Shown here in pieces: positions 26,034-35,354 of a stretch of DNA of 64,000 nucleotides (its first letter is position 1; the number at the start of each line of letters is the position of its first letter). Source of the DNA: Pseudobdellovibrionaceae bacterium (GTDB lineage: Bacteria > Bdellovibrionota > Bdellovibrionia > Bdellovibrionales > Bdellovibrionaceae); NCBI GenBank assembly GCA_022843825.1, contig JALHMX010000008.1, positions 1 through 64,000 of the forward strand. The letters run 5' to 3'. The notes under the pieces are model-generated. The model was not told the DNA's origin, ran no database searches, and saw only the letters and a list, made by a program, of their open reading frames with translations. Both the position numbers and the translations under genes were made by a program.

Positions 26034-26987
26034 TTAATATGTAAGTCGAGAAGATACGGGCGGTTCTCGATTGATTTGAATATCATAAGCTAAGAAGCTA
26101 AGAATAAACTGAAGCCCGACTAAGATAAGAAGTGCTGGCAACATAACCATACCCGGTGTTGCGGGTCTTCCTGTTAGTAGTCCCTCTATCCACCAGTAAG
26201 TCCCTATAGCCAAGCCGCCCACACACATTGGAATGCCGAGCATAAGTTCCAACGAGGCAAATGAAAAATCCATAAGAAAATGTCTTAAGTAAATTCGCTC
26301 TAAAAGGTTGGAGATAGAGTTGGTCACGAAGTTCCACAAGTTTTTTGCGATCCTAAGGTTACTTCGCTCACTAGCATAATGTGCACGCATCGGAATTTCT
26401 ACGACTTTGGCTCGAGAAATCCCCAGATGAAAAAGAAGATCGCTTTCAAAAAAGAAATTGTTACTTACGCGAGATCTGTTGATTTTGCTGTAAACTCTTG
26501 CGTCGATAGCGATGTAGCCATTGACAGGATCGGAAATTTGCCAATATCCCGTCGACAGCTTTGCCATAAAAGAATACAACGCATTCGCAAAGAGACGCGC
26601 TTTAGGCATTGCAGCGAGGGAGTCGGGAAAGTAGAAACGGTTGCCTTTCGTAAAGTCGGCTTCACCGGATATAATTGGTTTAGTAAAAACTGTTAGTAGA
26701 GTTGGATCCATCTGACCGTCCCCATCAATTTTTATAAGAATTTCCATACCATCGATAAGTGCTTGGTTCATGCCGGCTTTGGTCGCCCCTCCAACGCCTA
26801 GATTTGAATCATTAAAAATGACAGATACTCTTGGATCTTTTACGTTGCTCATAACATATTTTCCCGATGCATCCGGGCAGCTATCATCAACGACATAAAT
26901 CCGGTTGGCTGCATCAGGTATCTTTTGAATTACTTGTTCAATATGCTGGGTAACTCGATAGCTCGGAATGATAACTGCGATTTTCAA
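26034..26987 (-). CDS. Family 2 glycosyltransferase (DPM-like, membrane-bound)
   Basis: A 317-residue GT2 enzyme. The N-terminal GT-A fold has VDDSCPDAS and the catalytic-metal DGDGQMDP (DxD type). Two hydrophobic spans lie near the C-terminus (about 245-265 and 285-305). This arrangement is that of polyprenyl-phosphate mannosyl or glucosyl transferases, which load a sugar onto undecaprenyl phosphate for export. The donor sugar is unknown. It overlaps the upstream polytopic membrane gene by four bases. Confidence 0.85.
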   Translation of the reverse strand: MKIAVIIPSYRVTQHIEQVIQKIPDAANRIYVVDDSCPDASGKYVMSNVKDPRVSVIFNDSNLGVGGATKAGMNQALIDGMEILIKIDGDGQMDPTLLTVFTKPIISGEADFTKGNRFYFPDSLAAMPKARLFANALYSFMAKLSTGYWQISDPVNGYIAIDARVYSKINRSRVSNNFFFESDLLFHLGISRAKVVEIPMRAHYASERSNLRIAKNLWNFVTNSISNLLERIYLRHFLMDFSFASLELMLGIPMCVGGLAIGTYWWIEGLLTGRPATPGMVMLPALLILVGLQFILSFLAYDIQINREPPVSSRLTY

Positions 26988-28486
26988 TGCTTATCTCCTA
27001 TGATTGTAGTGTACAGATATTGTTCATAAGTTACAGGCGTGGGGTTATCAAGAAATTTATGATTGTAAACTCTGTAAACCTCCAGCACGTCATTCGAGAA
27101 GCGAGAATAAAAGATAGATCCAAGTGTCAACGTACCTAACAAACAGGTAACGAGTACAATTCCCGCATAATGCTGTGTTTTGCCTTTAAGCTTCTTGGCT
27201 ACAAGTGCGATGGCGCTTCCAATGAACAAGCAACGTATTAATTCCAAAGTGCGGCCACTGAACTCTTGGATGAAGTAATCTCGTTCCCAGTCTTGCGCAG
27301 AGTCTGCTCGCCAATGAAAGACAACTCCAAAAAAGACAAAAATACCAAAAAGAGACAATATGTTGGCAACTGAAAAATTCTTAGGTAACCACTTCTTTCG
27401 TCGGAGGATAAGGACGAAAGAACTCAAAATGAAAATGACTAATATTGTTAAATTTGTACCGGCCAGAGGTTTAATTTGCGCTAGCGAAAGAACTTGCAGA
27501 TACGGCTTAAGAAAAAATAAAATCAGCAATGTATAAAGTGAGGCAACCACAATACGGTGTTTTAAGCTAGTATTATGGTTCAATATCAGCCAGAAGATGA
27601 TACCTGGAAAAAGCAATAGTCCGTACACACTGTGTATTAGCGGCGCAAGAAAGATGAGGTAGATTCGGCGTGAGTCATCAAGAATTAAAGGAATAAAAAG
27701 AGTGAAACAGAAAAAAAACATACTTCGCGCAGCCCAACCAAAACTTGTGCATTCTTGATTGGGATAAATAATATAATTAAAAATATTAAGAAACTGCTGT
27801 GTGCCTTGTAGGTCATAGATTCGGTTAGTAGGGAAAGGATCTGCTAACACCTGAACTATAGCGACAGAACTCAACACAAGGATTGCAGCCGCTAAATAAT
27901 CTTGGTAAATCTTACCTCGCAACAAAATCCATCCGAGGATTAAGAACAGAGTTGTGTGTAAGAAAACATTTATGCTAAGACTGATGGGTACTCGGAAAGC
28001 CTCAATTTCTAATTCAAACCAATATGAAATCGAACGAGCTAGCTTTAAAATAGACGTAAATAGTACATAATTTTCTGCAAATCCTCCTCTAAATTGTGCA
28101 GTTCGATTGTAGTAATCAAAGTCCATTTGCCTCTTCAGCTCTGTGGACATTTTCTCGGGATAATTTCTTGGATCTAGGACCTTGGCTGGCTCATCGAAAG
28201 TCAGAATATAAGTGTAGAAGACGTCAATGTAAGGATTAGGCGGATTTAAAAGCGTGCTTGCCGTAACGCTTAAGGTTAGGAGTGTTAGCCCTAACATTAA
28301 TACTCTAATCCGCTGGCCAAGTAGTATTTTTCGAAGCAAAGGAGTCCCCAATAGTTTGACATGAAAGCTATATATAAAGGTGACATCGATTAGGCGTTGC
28401 AAGCAACTGTAAAACGAGAAAATACCATTTTTAACGATTTTTTTCGTAAGCAATATGCATTGTGCTACTAAGCTTGCACCGCACAA
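26984..28486 (-). CDS. Polytopic membrane protein, possible glycosyltransferase-C
   Basis: A 500-residue protein with roughly eleven hydrophobic spans and a soluble loop after the first (residues 85-155). In that loop, DVFYTYILTFDEPAKV and GGFAENYVLFTS have acidic residues where GT-C enzymes keep catalytic acids. No family motif is certain. The tail is short and soluble. The adjacent DPM-like enzyme would supply a polyprenyl-linked sugar, which GT-C enzymes use, so this function is plausible by context only. The true start may be later than the ATG at 28486, since the first 40 residues are poor in signals. The gene begins 18 bases after the htpX stop. Confidence 0.6.
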   Translation of the reverse strand: MCGASLVAQCILLTKKIVKNGIFSFYSCLQRLIDVTFIYSFHVKLLGTPLLRKILLGQRIRVLMLGLTLLTLSVTASTLLNPPNPYIDVFYTYILTFDEPAKVLDPRNYPEKMSTELKRQMDFDYYNRTAQFRGGFAENYVLFTSILKLARSISYWFELEIEAFRVPISLSINVFLHTTLFLILGWILLRGKIYQDYLAAAILVLSSVAIVQVLADPFPTNRIYDLQGTQQFLNIFNYIIYPNQECTSFGWAARSMFFFCFTLFIPLILDDSRRIYLIFLAPLIHSVYGLLLFPGIIFWLILNHNTSLKHRIVVASLYTLLILFFLKPYLQVLSLAQIKPLAGTNLTILVIFILSSFVLILRRKKWLPKNFSVANILSLFGIFVFFGVVFHWRADSAQDWERDYFIQEFSGRTLELIRCLFIGSAIALVAKKLKGKTQHYAGIVLVTCLLGTLTLGSIFYSRFSNDVLEVYRVYNHKFLDNPTPVTYEQYLYTTIIGDKH

Positions 28487-28504
28487 GTAATCAGTTTTAT
28501 AAGT

Positions 28505-29392
28505 TTACGGCTGTTGCAATTGAAAAATACGTTGCTCAAGTGGAGGATGCGTCGAAAGTAAACTCATCATCGAGCGTCGGCGATCAGAAATTTGCAAAGT
28601 GGCCATTGCATTCTTGTCTTCTGGTAGCGCAGCCATGTCTTGCTTAAGGCGCTGTAAAGCCTGAATCATTTTACTTCGACCGCTTAGAGCAGCGCCGCCG
28701 GCGTCGGCTCTGAACTCTCGACGTCGCGAGAAGTAGGCCACCACAAACATTCCCAGAAAATTAAATATAATATCTAAAACAATAGTCGATATCATACGGA
28801 CAATCGGTGCTTTTTTCTCATCGACCAGGGTAGATAAGAAAAATCCTATAACCCGTGAAAGGAACATGCCGAAAGCATTCACAATACCTTGGATCAAGAC
28901 CATGGTGACCATATCACCGTTAGCAATATGAGCAACTTCATGGGCCAAAACACCCTCTAGTTCATCTTTATTCATTTTTTGCATAATACCGGTCGTAACA
29001 GCGACTAACGAGTTTGATTTACTAGGTCCTGTTGCAAAGGCATTCATTTCAGGACTTTCAAAAATACCAACTTCAGGCATTTTTGGTAAGTTAGCTTGAC
29101 GGGCAATTTGATGAACAGTTTGAACCAACCATTGCTCATCAGGTGATGACATTTTGTTAGGATTTATTATTCGGACACCCATCATAGTTTTAGCCATGAA
29201 TTTAGACAGAAGTAATGAAATAATGGCGCCGCCAAAACCCCAAGCTAAGCAAAAGATCATTAAGCCTTCATAATTGATTCCCTGTTGGGATAAATAAGGT
29301 TGAACGTTAAATACAGTCAAAAGAATGCTGATAGTCACCATAATCAATGCATTGATCATAATCATAAGACCGAAACGTTTAAAAAAGTTCAT
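28505..29392 (-). CDS. htpX: Zinc metalloprotease HtpX (M48)
   Basis: A 295-residue inner-membrane M48 protease. The zinc site is H151-E-x-x-H155 (HEVAHIANGD) with a third ligand near E226 in REFRADAGGAAL. Two N-terminal spans (about 8-28 and 42-62) and two after the HExxH (about 162-190 and 200-222) match HtpX. It degrades misfolded membrane proteins from the cytoplasmic side and works alongside FtsH. The C-terminus ends with the family motif LLSTHPPLEQRIFQLQ. It is divergent from the E1 alpha gene. Confidence 0.93.
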   Translation of the reverse strand: MNFFKRFGLMIMINALIMVTISILLTVFNVQPYLSQQGINYEGLMIFCLAWGFGGAIISLLLSKFMAKTMMGVRIINPNKMSSPDEQWLVQTVHQIARQANLPKMPEVGIFESPEMNAFATGPSKSNSLVAVTTGIMQKMNKDELEGVLAHEVAHIANGDMVTMVLIQGIVNAFGMFLSRVIGFFLSTLVDEKKAPIVRMISTIVLDIIFNFLGMFVVAYFSRRREFRADAGGAALSGRSKMIQALQRLKQDMAALPEDKNAMATLQISDRRRSMMSLLSTHPPLEQRIFQLQQP

Positions 29393-29552
29393 TTAGAACA
29401 CTCCTCGTTAATATTTTACCCTTGCGGGGACTATTATAGGCTACTTTGCCTAAATTTAAAACCGAATTCAAAAAAGTATATTTCGCACCTCATTAAGTGC
29501 CGTATTTCATCCAAAAAATAGCTACACTTCCCATCTTTAAGGCTTAAGGGTA

Positions 29553-30593
29553 ATGATGATGTCTATACAAAAAAAATCAACTCACGGTTCAGATAATTTT
29601 TCAGGTCTAGCGAAAAGTATCTTAATGGATATGTATAAATACATGGTTAAGTCCCGCGTTCTTGAGGAACGTCTTATTAAGATATACCGGGCTGGCGAGT
29701 CCTTTTTTTGGATTGGAGGTCCAGGGGAAGAGGCGTGGGGGGTTCCCTTGGGCATGTTGGCTAAAAAGGGCCAGGGGCCTAAGTATGACTACCTTCATTT
29801 GCACTATCGTTGTTCGCCCACCTTGGTGGCTATGGGTTTAGATATGCTTTCATCTGTGCGTCTAATGATGAATCGATCTACTGATCGTTCAACCGGGGGG
29901 CGAAATTTTTCAAATCACTTTTGCATTCCTGAATGGAATATTGCTCCGGTAACTTCACCGCTCGAGGTGCAGTATCCTATCGCTTGCGGGACTGCACATG
30001 TCCAAAAACGGACGAAGGGATCTCAGGCGATTACTATTGTTACTGGCGGTGATGCGGGGACGGCTGAGGGTGATTTTGCATCGAGTTTAATTTTGGCTTC
30101 ACGAAAAAACCAAGAGCTTCCTATGCTTATCACAGTTCAAAATAATAAATGGGGTATTTCCACTCATTATGAAGGTCAGCATGGTGAAACTTTTATAGCT
30201 GATCGAGCAAAAGCTTTTAATATAAAATCGCAAGTCATTAATGCAAATGATCCAGTTGAAAGTTACATCGCAATTCAAGAAAGCATGGATTACATACGTA
30301 AAACAGGTAAGCCCGCTTTCATCGAAGCTATGGTATCGCGTTTATACGGGCACTCTTCTGCCAGTGGCGCCAACCCCATCGCTGATGAAATTGATCCGGT
30401 AAAGGAATTCGAGCGCCGTTTAATTAAAGCGGATCTGTTGAGCTTATCCGATGCTAAAAACATCTGGGAAGAATACGAACGAGAGGGCATTAAAGCAGCC
30501 GAGCAGGCCAGAACAGAGCCAGTCCCTCAGGCGGAGAGTATTTGGGACCATACTTATGCGGATAATGAAAATGCGGATTGGAGAAAATTCTAA
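29553..30593 (+). CDS. 2-oxoisovalerate (branched-chain) dehydrogenase E1 alpha
   Basis: A 346-residue thiamine-diphosphate E1 alpha. The thiamine motif is GDAGTAEGDFAS, ending in VQNNKWGIST. The family block LHYRCSPTLVAMG is present. It catalyses the decarboxylation of branched-chain 2-oxoacids (or pyruvate) in the E1 component of the dehydrogenase complex. The E2 and E3 genes are not in the window. Three ATG codons in a row start the frame (29553, 29556, 29559) and any could be used. It overlaps the E1 beta start by one base. Choosing between branched-chain and pyruvate specificity is an inference from the sequence style. Confidence 0.85.
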   Translation: MMMSIQKKSTHGSDNFSGLAKSILMDMYKYMVKSRVLEERLIKIYRAGESFFWIGGPGEEAWGVPLGMLAKKGQGPKYDYLHLHYRCSPTLVAMGLDMLSSVRLMMNRSTDRSTGGRNFSNHFCIPEWNIAPVTSPLEVQYPIACGTAHVQKRTKGSQAITIVTGGDAGTAEGDFASSLILASRKNQELPMLITVQNNKWGISTHYEGQHGETFIADRAKAFNIKSQVINANDPVESYIAIQESMDYIRKTGKPAFIEAMVSRLYGHSSASGANPIADEIDPVKEFERRLIKADLLSLSDAKNIWEEYEREGIKAAEQARTEPVPQAESIWDHTYADNENADWRKF

Positions 30594-31648
30594 TGGCAAA
30601 TATGGCGCAAGCTATTCGCATGGCTTTGCATTACGCAGAGACGAACTATGAATTAAAAGACATTTTCGGTCAGGATGTAGGGGCTCCGCTTGGTGGAGTA
30701 TTCACCGCAACTCAAGGTTTAAAAACCACGTGGAATTCAACTTTAGATGAAAGAGGTATCATCGGCATGGCTATGGGTATAGCTATGGCTGGCGATCGCT
30801 GCGTGGCCGAGATTCAATTTGCAGATTATATTTTTAACACGATCGATTTATTAAAAATTGCCGGCAATACTTTGTGGTGTACGAATGGTCAGTATAATTT
30901 ACCTATGACAGTAATGACTCCAGTTGGTGCAGGGATTCGTGGAAGTGTGTATCACTCTCACTCTTTTGATGCCTGGGCCTCTCGCTTAGCTGGGTGGAAA
31001 GTCGTTATGCCCTCTAATCCACTGGATGCCTATGGACTTTTACTGTCATGTATAAAAGATCCAAATCCATGTTTATTTTTAAAACCAAAAGCATTGATGC
31101 GTGTGCGCGGCGAGGAATTAATTCCCGGCGAACCAACCGACGAAAAAGAACTTAAAAACATGATTGATGCTCCGATCGGAGATCGTTCAAAATGGAAGGC
31201 GAAATGGCCGGAAGTTTCAGAGTATTTAGTTCCTTTTGGAAAAGGAAAGATAACTCGCGCAGGCGACCAAATCACAGTAGTCAGTTATGGACGTCATTTG
31301 CTTCTATGTAATGAAGTTGCTGATCAACTTAAAACTGAAGGGTATTCGGTTGAAGTTGTCGATTTGCGTTCAATTTATCCCTATGATTGGTCTTTGATAA
31401 AAACATCTGTTGAAAAAACAGGTCGAGTTATTTTTGTCAATGAGGATACGGAAGTCACTAACTTTGGAGAGCACTTAGCCTACAGGGTAGTACAGGAACT
31501 TTTTTATCACCTGCTGGCACGCCCGCAAGTTATTGCTGGCAAAAATGTTCCAGGCATCGGTTTACATCCACATCTTGAGGACGCCAGTGTTCCACAAAAG
31601 CATGATATTGAGAAAGCCATACGTGAAGTGTGCGCAGAGGTGCCTTAG
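30593..31648 (+). CDS. 2-oxoisovalerate dehydrogenase E1 beta
   Basis: A 351-residue transketolase-like E1 beta, paired with the E1 alpha upstream. Conserved features are GVFTATQGL, EIQFADYIF and the C-terminal transketolase-C domain with VSYGRHLLLCNEVA and VDLRSIYPYDWSLI. The ATG at 30593 lies in the TAATG overlap with the alpha gene. A possible upstream start at 30578 would overlap it more, and 30602 is an alternative. It forms the alpha2-beta2 E1. The loop PVGAGIRGSVYHSHSFDAW is typical of the branched-chain form. Confidence 0.87.
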   Translation: MANMAQAIRMALHYAETNYELKDIFGQDVGAPLGGVFTATQGLKTTWNSTLDERGIIGMAMGIAMAGDRCVAEIQFADYIFNTIDLLKIAGNTLWCTNGQYNLPMTVMTPVGAGIRGSVYHSHSFDAWASRLAGWKVVMPSNPLDAYGLLLSCIKDPNPCLFLKPKALMRVRGEELIPGEPTDEKELKNMIDAPIGDRSKWKAKWPEVSEYLVPFGKGKITRAGDQITVVSYGRHLLLCNEVADQLKTEGYSVEVVDLRSIYPYDWSLIKTSVEKTGRVIFVNEDTEVTNFGEHLAYRVVQELFYHLLARPQVIAGKNVPGIGLHPHLEDASVPQKHDIEKAIREVCAEVP

Positions 31649-31649
31649 T

Positions 31650-32441
31650 TTGAAATTAGATGCGGCAACCAAATACAATCTTTATATTCAGTCAGTGCAA
31701 TCTGCAGACACCGATGTTTTATTTTATAAAAAAGTCTATCAAGATTTTCGAGGTAAAATAAAAAAAGGCTTAACCTTGCGCGAAGATTTTTGCGGCACAG
31801 GTATCATCAGCACAGAGTGGGTCAAGTTGCACCCCCGTAATATAGCCATTGGTATTGATCTTGATCCGGAGCCTTTGTTTTTCGGTCACGAAAATTTTAT
31901 CAGCAAGCTTCCATCGGAACGCAAAAATCGAATTCAGCTGTTAAGAAAAAATGTATTAGACAAAAACATCCCGCAGACAGATATAGCTATTGCAGTTAAT
32001 TTCTCTTATTTTTTATTTAGAGAACGGGAGCTGCTTAAAAAGTATTTTCAAAATGTATATAGGTCTTTAAAAACTAACGGAATTTATATAGTGGATATCT
32101 TTGGCGGAACGCAGTGTACGGATTCCATTGTAGACAAGACCAAGCATAAAAATTTTACCTATTACTGGGATCAAAAGAATTTTGATCCAGTCACCAACTA
32201 CGCAGATTTTGCTATACATTTTAGGTATAAAAATAAAATGTACAAAGACGCTTTCACTTATGATTGGCGCTTATGGAGTATTCCTGAGATCCGTGAAATC
32301 ATGTCTGAAGTTGGCTTTAAGCAGAGTCAGGTTTACTGGGAAGGAACGGCTCGTGACGGCGGAGGAAATGGAGTTTTCACTCGAGTAAGTAAGGGTGAGG
32401 CTTGCTTAAGCTGGATAGCCTATATTGTTGGGGTTAAATAA
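31650..32441 (+). CDS. SAM-dependent methyltransferase, unassigned substrate
   Basis: A 263-residue methyltransferase. It starts at TTG 31650, directly after the E1 beta stop; longer frames opening at 31533 would overlap E1 beta in another frame and are not used. The SAM region includes LREDFCGTGIISTEW, with an acidic IGIDLDPEP for the ribose, and motif IV DIAIAVNFSYFLF. The Cys within LREDFCGTG is reminiscent of a family of unassigned class I methyltransferases. It overlaps folB by one base (TAATG), so it could be translated with the folate cluster. Confidence 0.72.
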   Translation: MKLDAATKYNLYIQSVQSADTDVLFYKKVYQDFRGKIKKGLTLREDFCGTGIISTEWVKLHPRNIAIGIDLDPEPLFFGHENFISKLPSERKNRIQLLRKNVLDKNIPQTDIAIAVNFSYFLFRERELLKKYFQNVYRSLKTNGIYIVDIFGGTQCTDSIVDKTKHKNFTYYWDQKNFDPVTNYADFAIHFRYKNKMYKDAFTYDWRLWSIPEIREIMSEVGFKQSQVYWEGTARDGGGNGVFTRVSKGEACLSWIAYIVGVK

Positions 32442-32824
32442 TGTTGTCACTTTATTCTTCTGTTATGAAAGTGAATGACTACCAGGTCTGGGTAAATCTT
32501 GGTTGTTCCATAGAAGAGCAAGAGTGTATTCAGCCCGTATTGTTCAGCTTAACAATACACTTTGATCAAAAAATTCAAGCCGAAGTGAGCGATCAGCTGG
32601 CGGACTCGATAGATTATGTAAGTTTAGTAGAAACCATACAAACTACAGCTCAACAAAAAAAATACAGCATGATCGAGCATCTTTGTTTTAGTGTTTCAGA
32701 AGCTTTGCGGGCCAAGCTTCGGGGAAAATATTCGGGCGTCTTAGTAACTAAAATCAAGAAAGTCCGAGCACCAGTAAAAAATCTGTTAGATGGTGTCGAG
32801 TGGTCATGCAAAGTCGATTTATAG
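32441..32824 (+). CDS. folB: Dihydroneopterin aldolase
   Basis: A 127-residue FolB, which converts dihydroneopterin to 6-hydroxymethyl-dihydropterin in the folate pathway. The conserved Tyr/Lys catalytic pair is suggested by DSIDYVSLVETIQ and VTKIKKVRAPVKN. The family block SMIEHLCFSVSEAL supplies the substrate-binding Glu. It overlaps both neighbours, so the folate genes form one translational unit. The N-terminus is slightly extended compared with the usual 120 residues. Confidence 0.87.
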   Translation: MLSLYSSVMKVNDYQVWVNLGCSIEEQECIQPVLFSLTIHFDQKIQAEVSDQLADSIDYVSLVETIQTTAQQKKYSMIEHLCFSVSEALRAKLRGKYSGVLVTKIKKVRAPVKNLLDGVEWSCKVDL

Positions 32825-34050
32825 TTCTAGGACTCGGGTCTAATCTTAATGCACTAGAAAACTTAAGAAAGGCGCTCTTAAAATTACGTCATCAGCAGGA
32901 CTTTGATATTCTTAAAGTTTCTCGAATTTATGAATCAAAGGCTCAGCTTCCTCCAGGAGCTCCGACGGCTTGGGATATTAATTATTTAAATGCAGCAGTA
33001 TTACTTGAAGTCAAAAATTTTAAGCCTCGTAGTTTCTTATCTCAAATCAAAGAATTTGAAAAAGATTTGGGCCGTGTTCAAGCTGAAAAGTGGGCCCCGC
33101 GAATAATTGATTTAGACATTTTATATGTTCATGATTTTGAGTTTTCAGATGAAAATCTTAAAATCCCTCATCCAATGTTGTATAAAAGACCTTTTGCGTG
33201 GCAGCCCGCCCTTGAGATCTGGCCCTCGTTACCGCAAAGGGGTATTTCTGGTTTTGAAACTCAAGTATCTCAAAATTTAGTATGGCCTAAGTTAGTGGCC
33301 ATTTTGAATATGACTCCGGACTCATTTTCTGACGGCGGAAAATTTTTTAATGAGGACGCTTTTTTAAAGCAGGCTCGGCGTCTTATAGAGGAAGGTGCCG
33401 ACTATTTGGATATTGGTGCTGAATCGACCAGGCCAGGCGCAGAAACGATAACTGCAGGCGAAGAGAAACATCGTTTAACCGTAGCCTTTGAAGCGATTAA
33501 GAAATTAAAAAATGAAGGATATAAATGTAAAATCTCTTTAGATAGTCGTAATTATGAATCTGTTAGTTATATTGCAGAAAACTATACGCTCGACATGATT
33601 AATGATGTTTCCGGTTTAAAAGATCTGCGTATTTTAAATTTGGCTTGCCAAAAGAATATTAAGGTAGTGTGTATGCACTCTTTAACGGTGCCGGCGGATA
33701 AAAATGTGACTTTAAAAAATGTAGACCCTACTCAAGATATAAGTCAGTGGTGGAAGCAAAAAACTCAGGAGTTGACGTCGTACGATAATATTATTTTTGA
33801 TCCGGGCTTTGGCTTTGGTAAAACGGCGGAACAGAGTCGGTATCTTTTTAATCAGTTGAAAAATTTTAAAAATATCCAGCAGGAATTTTTTTTAGGATAT
33901 TCACGTAAATCATTTTTAAATGCCGGTTTAGATAAAGATTTAGAGACTGCATTGGCGACATCACAACTTAACTTAGCTTACGCACAATATATTCGCGTCC
34001 ACGATGTTGCTTCTCAAAAGTTAGCTTTGCGGATGATGCATGGATTATAA
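32806..34050 (+). CDS. Fused HPPK-DHPS (FolK-FolP)
   Basis: A 414-residue protein. Residues 1-145 are 6-hydroxymethyl-dihydropterin pyrophosphokinase (VLGLGSN, and the catalytic PRIIDLDILY). From about 160 it is dihydropteroate synthase (VAILNMTPDSFSDGG, then DIGAESTRPGAE, and the pterin-binding FDPGFGFGKT). The ATG at 32806 is chosen; GTG 32800 would add two residues. It overlaps folB by about 19 bases and folC by 11. Fusion of two consecutive folate enzymes is known in plants and some bacteria and would channel the unstable pyrophosphate. DHPS is the sulfonamide target. Confidence 0.93.
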   Translation: MQSRFIVLGLGSNLNALENLRKALLKLRHQQDFDILKVSRIYESKAQLPPGAPTAWDINYLNAAVLLEVKNFKPRSFLSQIKEFEKDLGRVQAEKWAPRIIDLDILYVHDFEFSDENLKIPHPMLYKRPFAWQPALEIWPSLPQRGISGFETQVSQNLVWPKLVAILNMTPDSFSDGGKFFNEDAFLKQARRLIEEGADYLDIGAESTRPGAETITAGEEKHRLTVAFEAIKKLKNEGYKCKISLDSRNYESVSYIAENYTLDMINDVSGLKDLRILNLACQKNIKVVCMHSLTVPADKNVTLKNVDPTQDISQWWKQKTQELTSYDNIIFDPGFGFGKTAEQSRYLFNQLKNFKNIQQEFFLGYSRKSFLNAGLDKDLETALATSQLNLAYAQYIRVHDVASQKLALRMMHGL

Positions 34051-35281
34051 TGCAGTCGTTAGTTATTTAGAAAGTTTAACGATTATGCCGAAGACTATGC
34101 CCGGACTTGAAAAAATTCGTTCAGCAGTGGCTTCAAAGCCATGGTTTGGTCAGTTAGATTCGCGAAAAATTATTACCATTGCAGGTACAAACGGAAAGGG
34201 AACAACCGCGGCTGCACTAGAGGCATTATTGCTTGAAGCAAACCAGAAAGTTGGTCTCTATACATCGCCTCACCTGGTGACTACGACTGAAAGAATTCGA
34301 GTTAATGGCGACGATATTTCAAAAGAAAAATTCATAAAAATTTTTGAAGATAATAAAGCTTTTATAGAGCAATTTGAGTTAAGTCATTTTGAAAGCTTAA
34401 CTTTAATGGCAGCAGATTTCTTTTTTTCGGACCTATGGAATCAAAATTTAGATTATGTTATTTTTGAAGTTGGCCTGGGTGGTCTGTACGATGCTACGAA
34501 CATATTTCCTAATTATTACTCTGTGATCACAAAAATTGGTTTTGATCATGAAAATATCCTAGGTAGGACATTAACTGAAATTGCTCAGAATAAGTTCGGC
34601 ATTGTTAAAAATAAATCCTTGGTTATTCATCACCAGTTGGATTCATCCTTAGAGGCTTTAAAAAGTAAAGTCATTCAAGAGACTCAATCTGAGTGGATTA
34701 AGGCAGAGTCTTGGCAATGTGAGTATATTAATGGCCAATGGGAAGGTTATCTGGACGGAGCTAAATTCGTGACTAATCTTATAGGACCGCGAGCAATAGA
34801 AAATACTGCAACCGCAATTACAGTATTTAAAACCCTAGGATTTGACTTTAATCAGCACGCAACAGCTTTATGTAAAATCAAATGGCCTGGTCGTATGCAA
34901 AAAGTTAAATGGCCTACCTTGGAAGTCCCAATATATCTTTCTGGCGATCATAACTCACAGGGTATAGATAGTTTAATCGAAATTTTAAAGCATTATAAAT
35001 ATCAGGACTTACATTTAATTGTAGGGATTGGCATCGAAAAGGATGCGGAATTAATGTTGGATAAGATTGCCTATATTCCCAATGTGAAAATCTACTTAAC
35101 TGAGACACCGTTTAAGGGTCGTTCGCTCAGTGAGTATCCGGAAAAATATAAAGCACTTGCCGTTTCGGCAGAGTCTGAAATTGCAGTACTATTAAGTCAA
35201 ATTAAGGCTGGTAAAGATGACTTGGTCGTTGTCACTGGTTCGCTGTATCTAGTTGGGAAAGTCTTAAACCTGTTAAAATAA
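34040..35281 (+). CDS. folC: Folylpolyglutamate/dihydrofolate synthase
   Basis: A 413-residue FolC, a Mur-ligase-type ATP-dependent enzyme that joins glutamate to dihydropteroate and extends the polyglutamate tail. The P-loop is IAGTNGKGTTAA (residues 47-58). The substrate segment is LYTSPHLVTTTERIRVNG. The family block EVGLGGRLDATN reads EVGLGGLYDATN here, so the usual Arg-Leu pair is replaced by Leu-Tyr. The centre HSGDHN-type motif is LSGDHNSQG. It overlaps folKP by 11 bases. folE and folA are not in the window. Confidence 0.92.
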   Translation: MDYNAVVSYLESLTIMPKTMPGLEKIRSAVASKPWFGQLDSRKIITIAGTNGKGTTAAALEALLLEANQKVGLYTSPHLVTTTERIRVNGDDISKEKFIKIFEDNKAFIEQFELSHFESLTLMAADFFFSDLWNQNLDYVIFEVGLGGLYDATNIFPNYYSVITKIGFDHENILGRTLTEIAQNKFGIVKNKSLVIHHQLDSSLEALKSKVIQETQSEWIKAESWQCEYINGQWEGYLDGAKFVTNLIGPRAIENTATAITVFKTLGFDFNQHATALCKIKWPGRMQKVKWPTLEVPIYLSGDHNSQGIDSLIEILKHYKYQDLHLIVGIGIEKDAELMLDKIAYIPNVKIYLTETPFKGRSLSEYPEKYKALAVSAESEIAVLLSQIKAGKDDLVVVTGSLYLVGKVLNLLK

Positions 35282-35354
35282 TTGACACTTTTTTAAAAAT
35301 TAAAGAGCCCTAAAAATAACTCCGATCAACGTCCAGATTGAATAAGGAATTATT

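Noticed and set aside
31533-31649. Earlier start for the methyltransferase at 31650
   Set aside because: It would overlap E1 beta by over 110 bases in another frame; the TTG at 31650 follows the E1 beta stop and starts at the normal family N-terminus.
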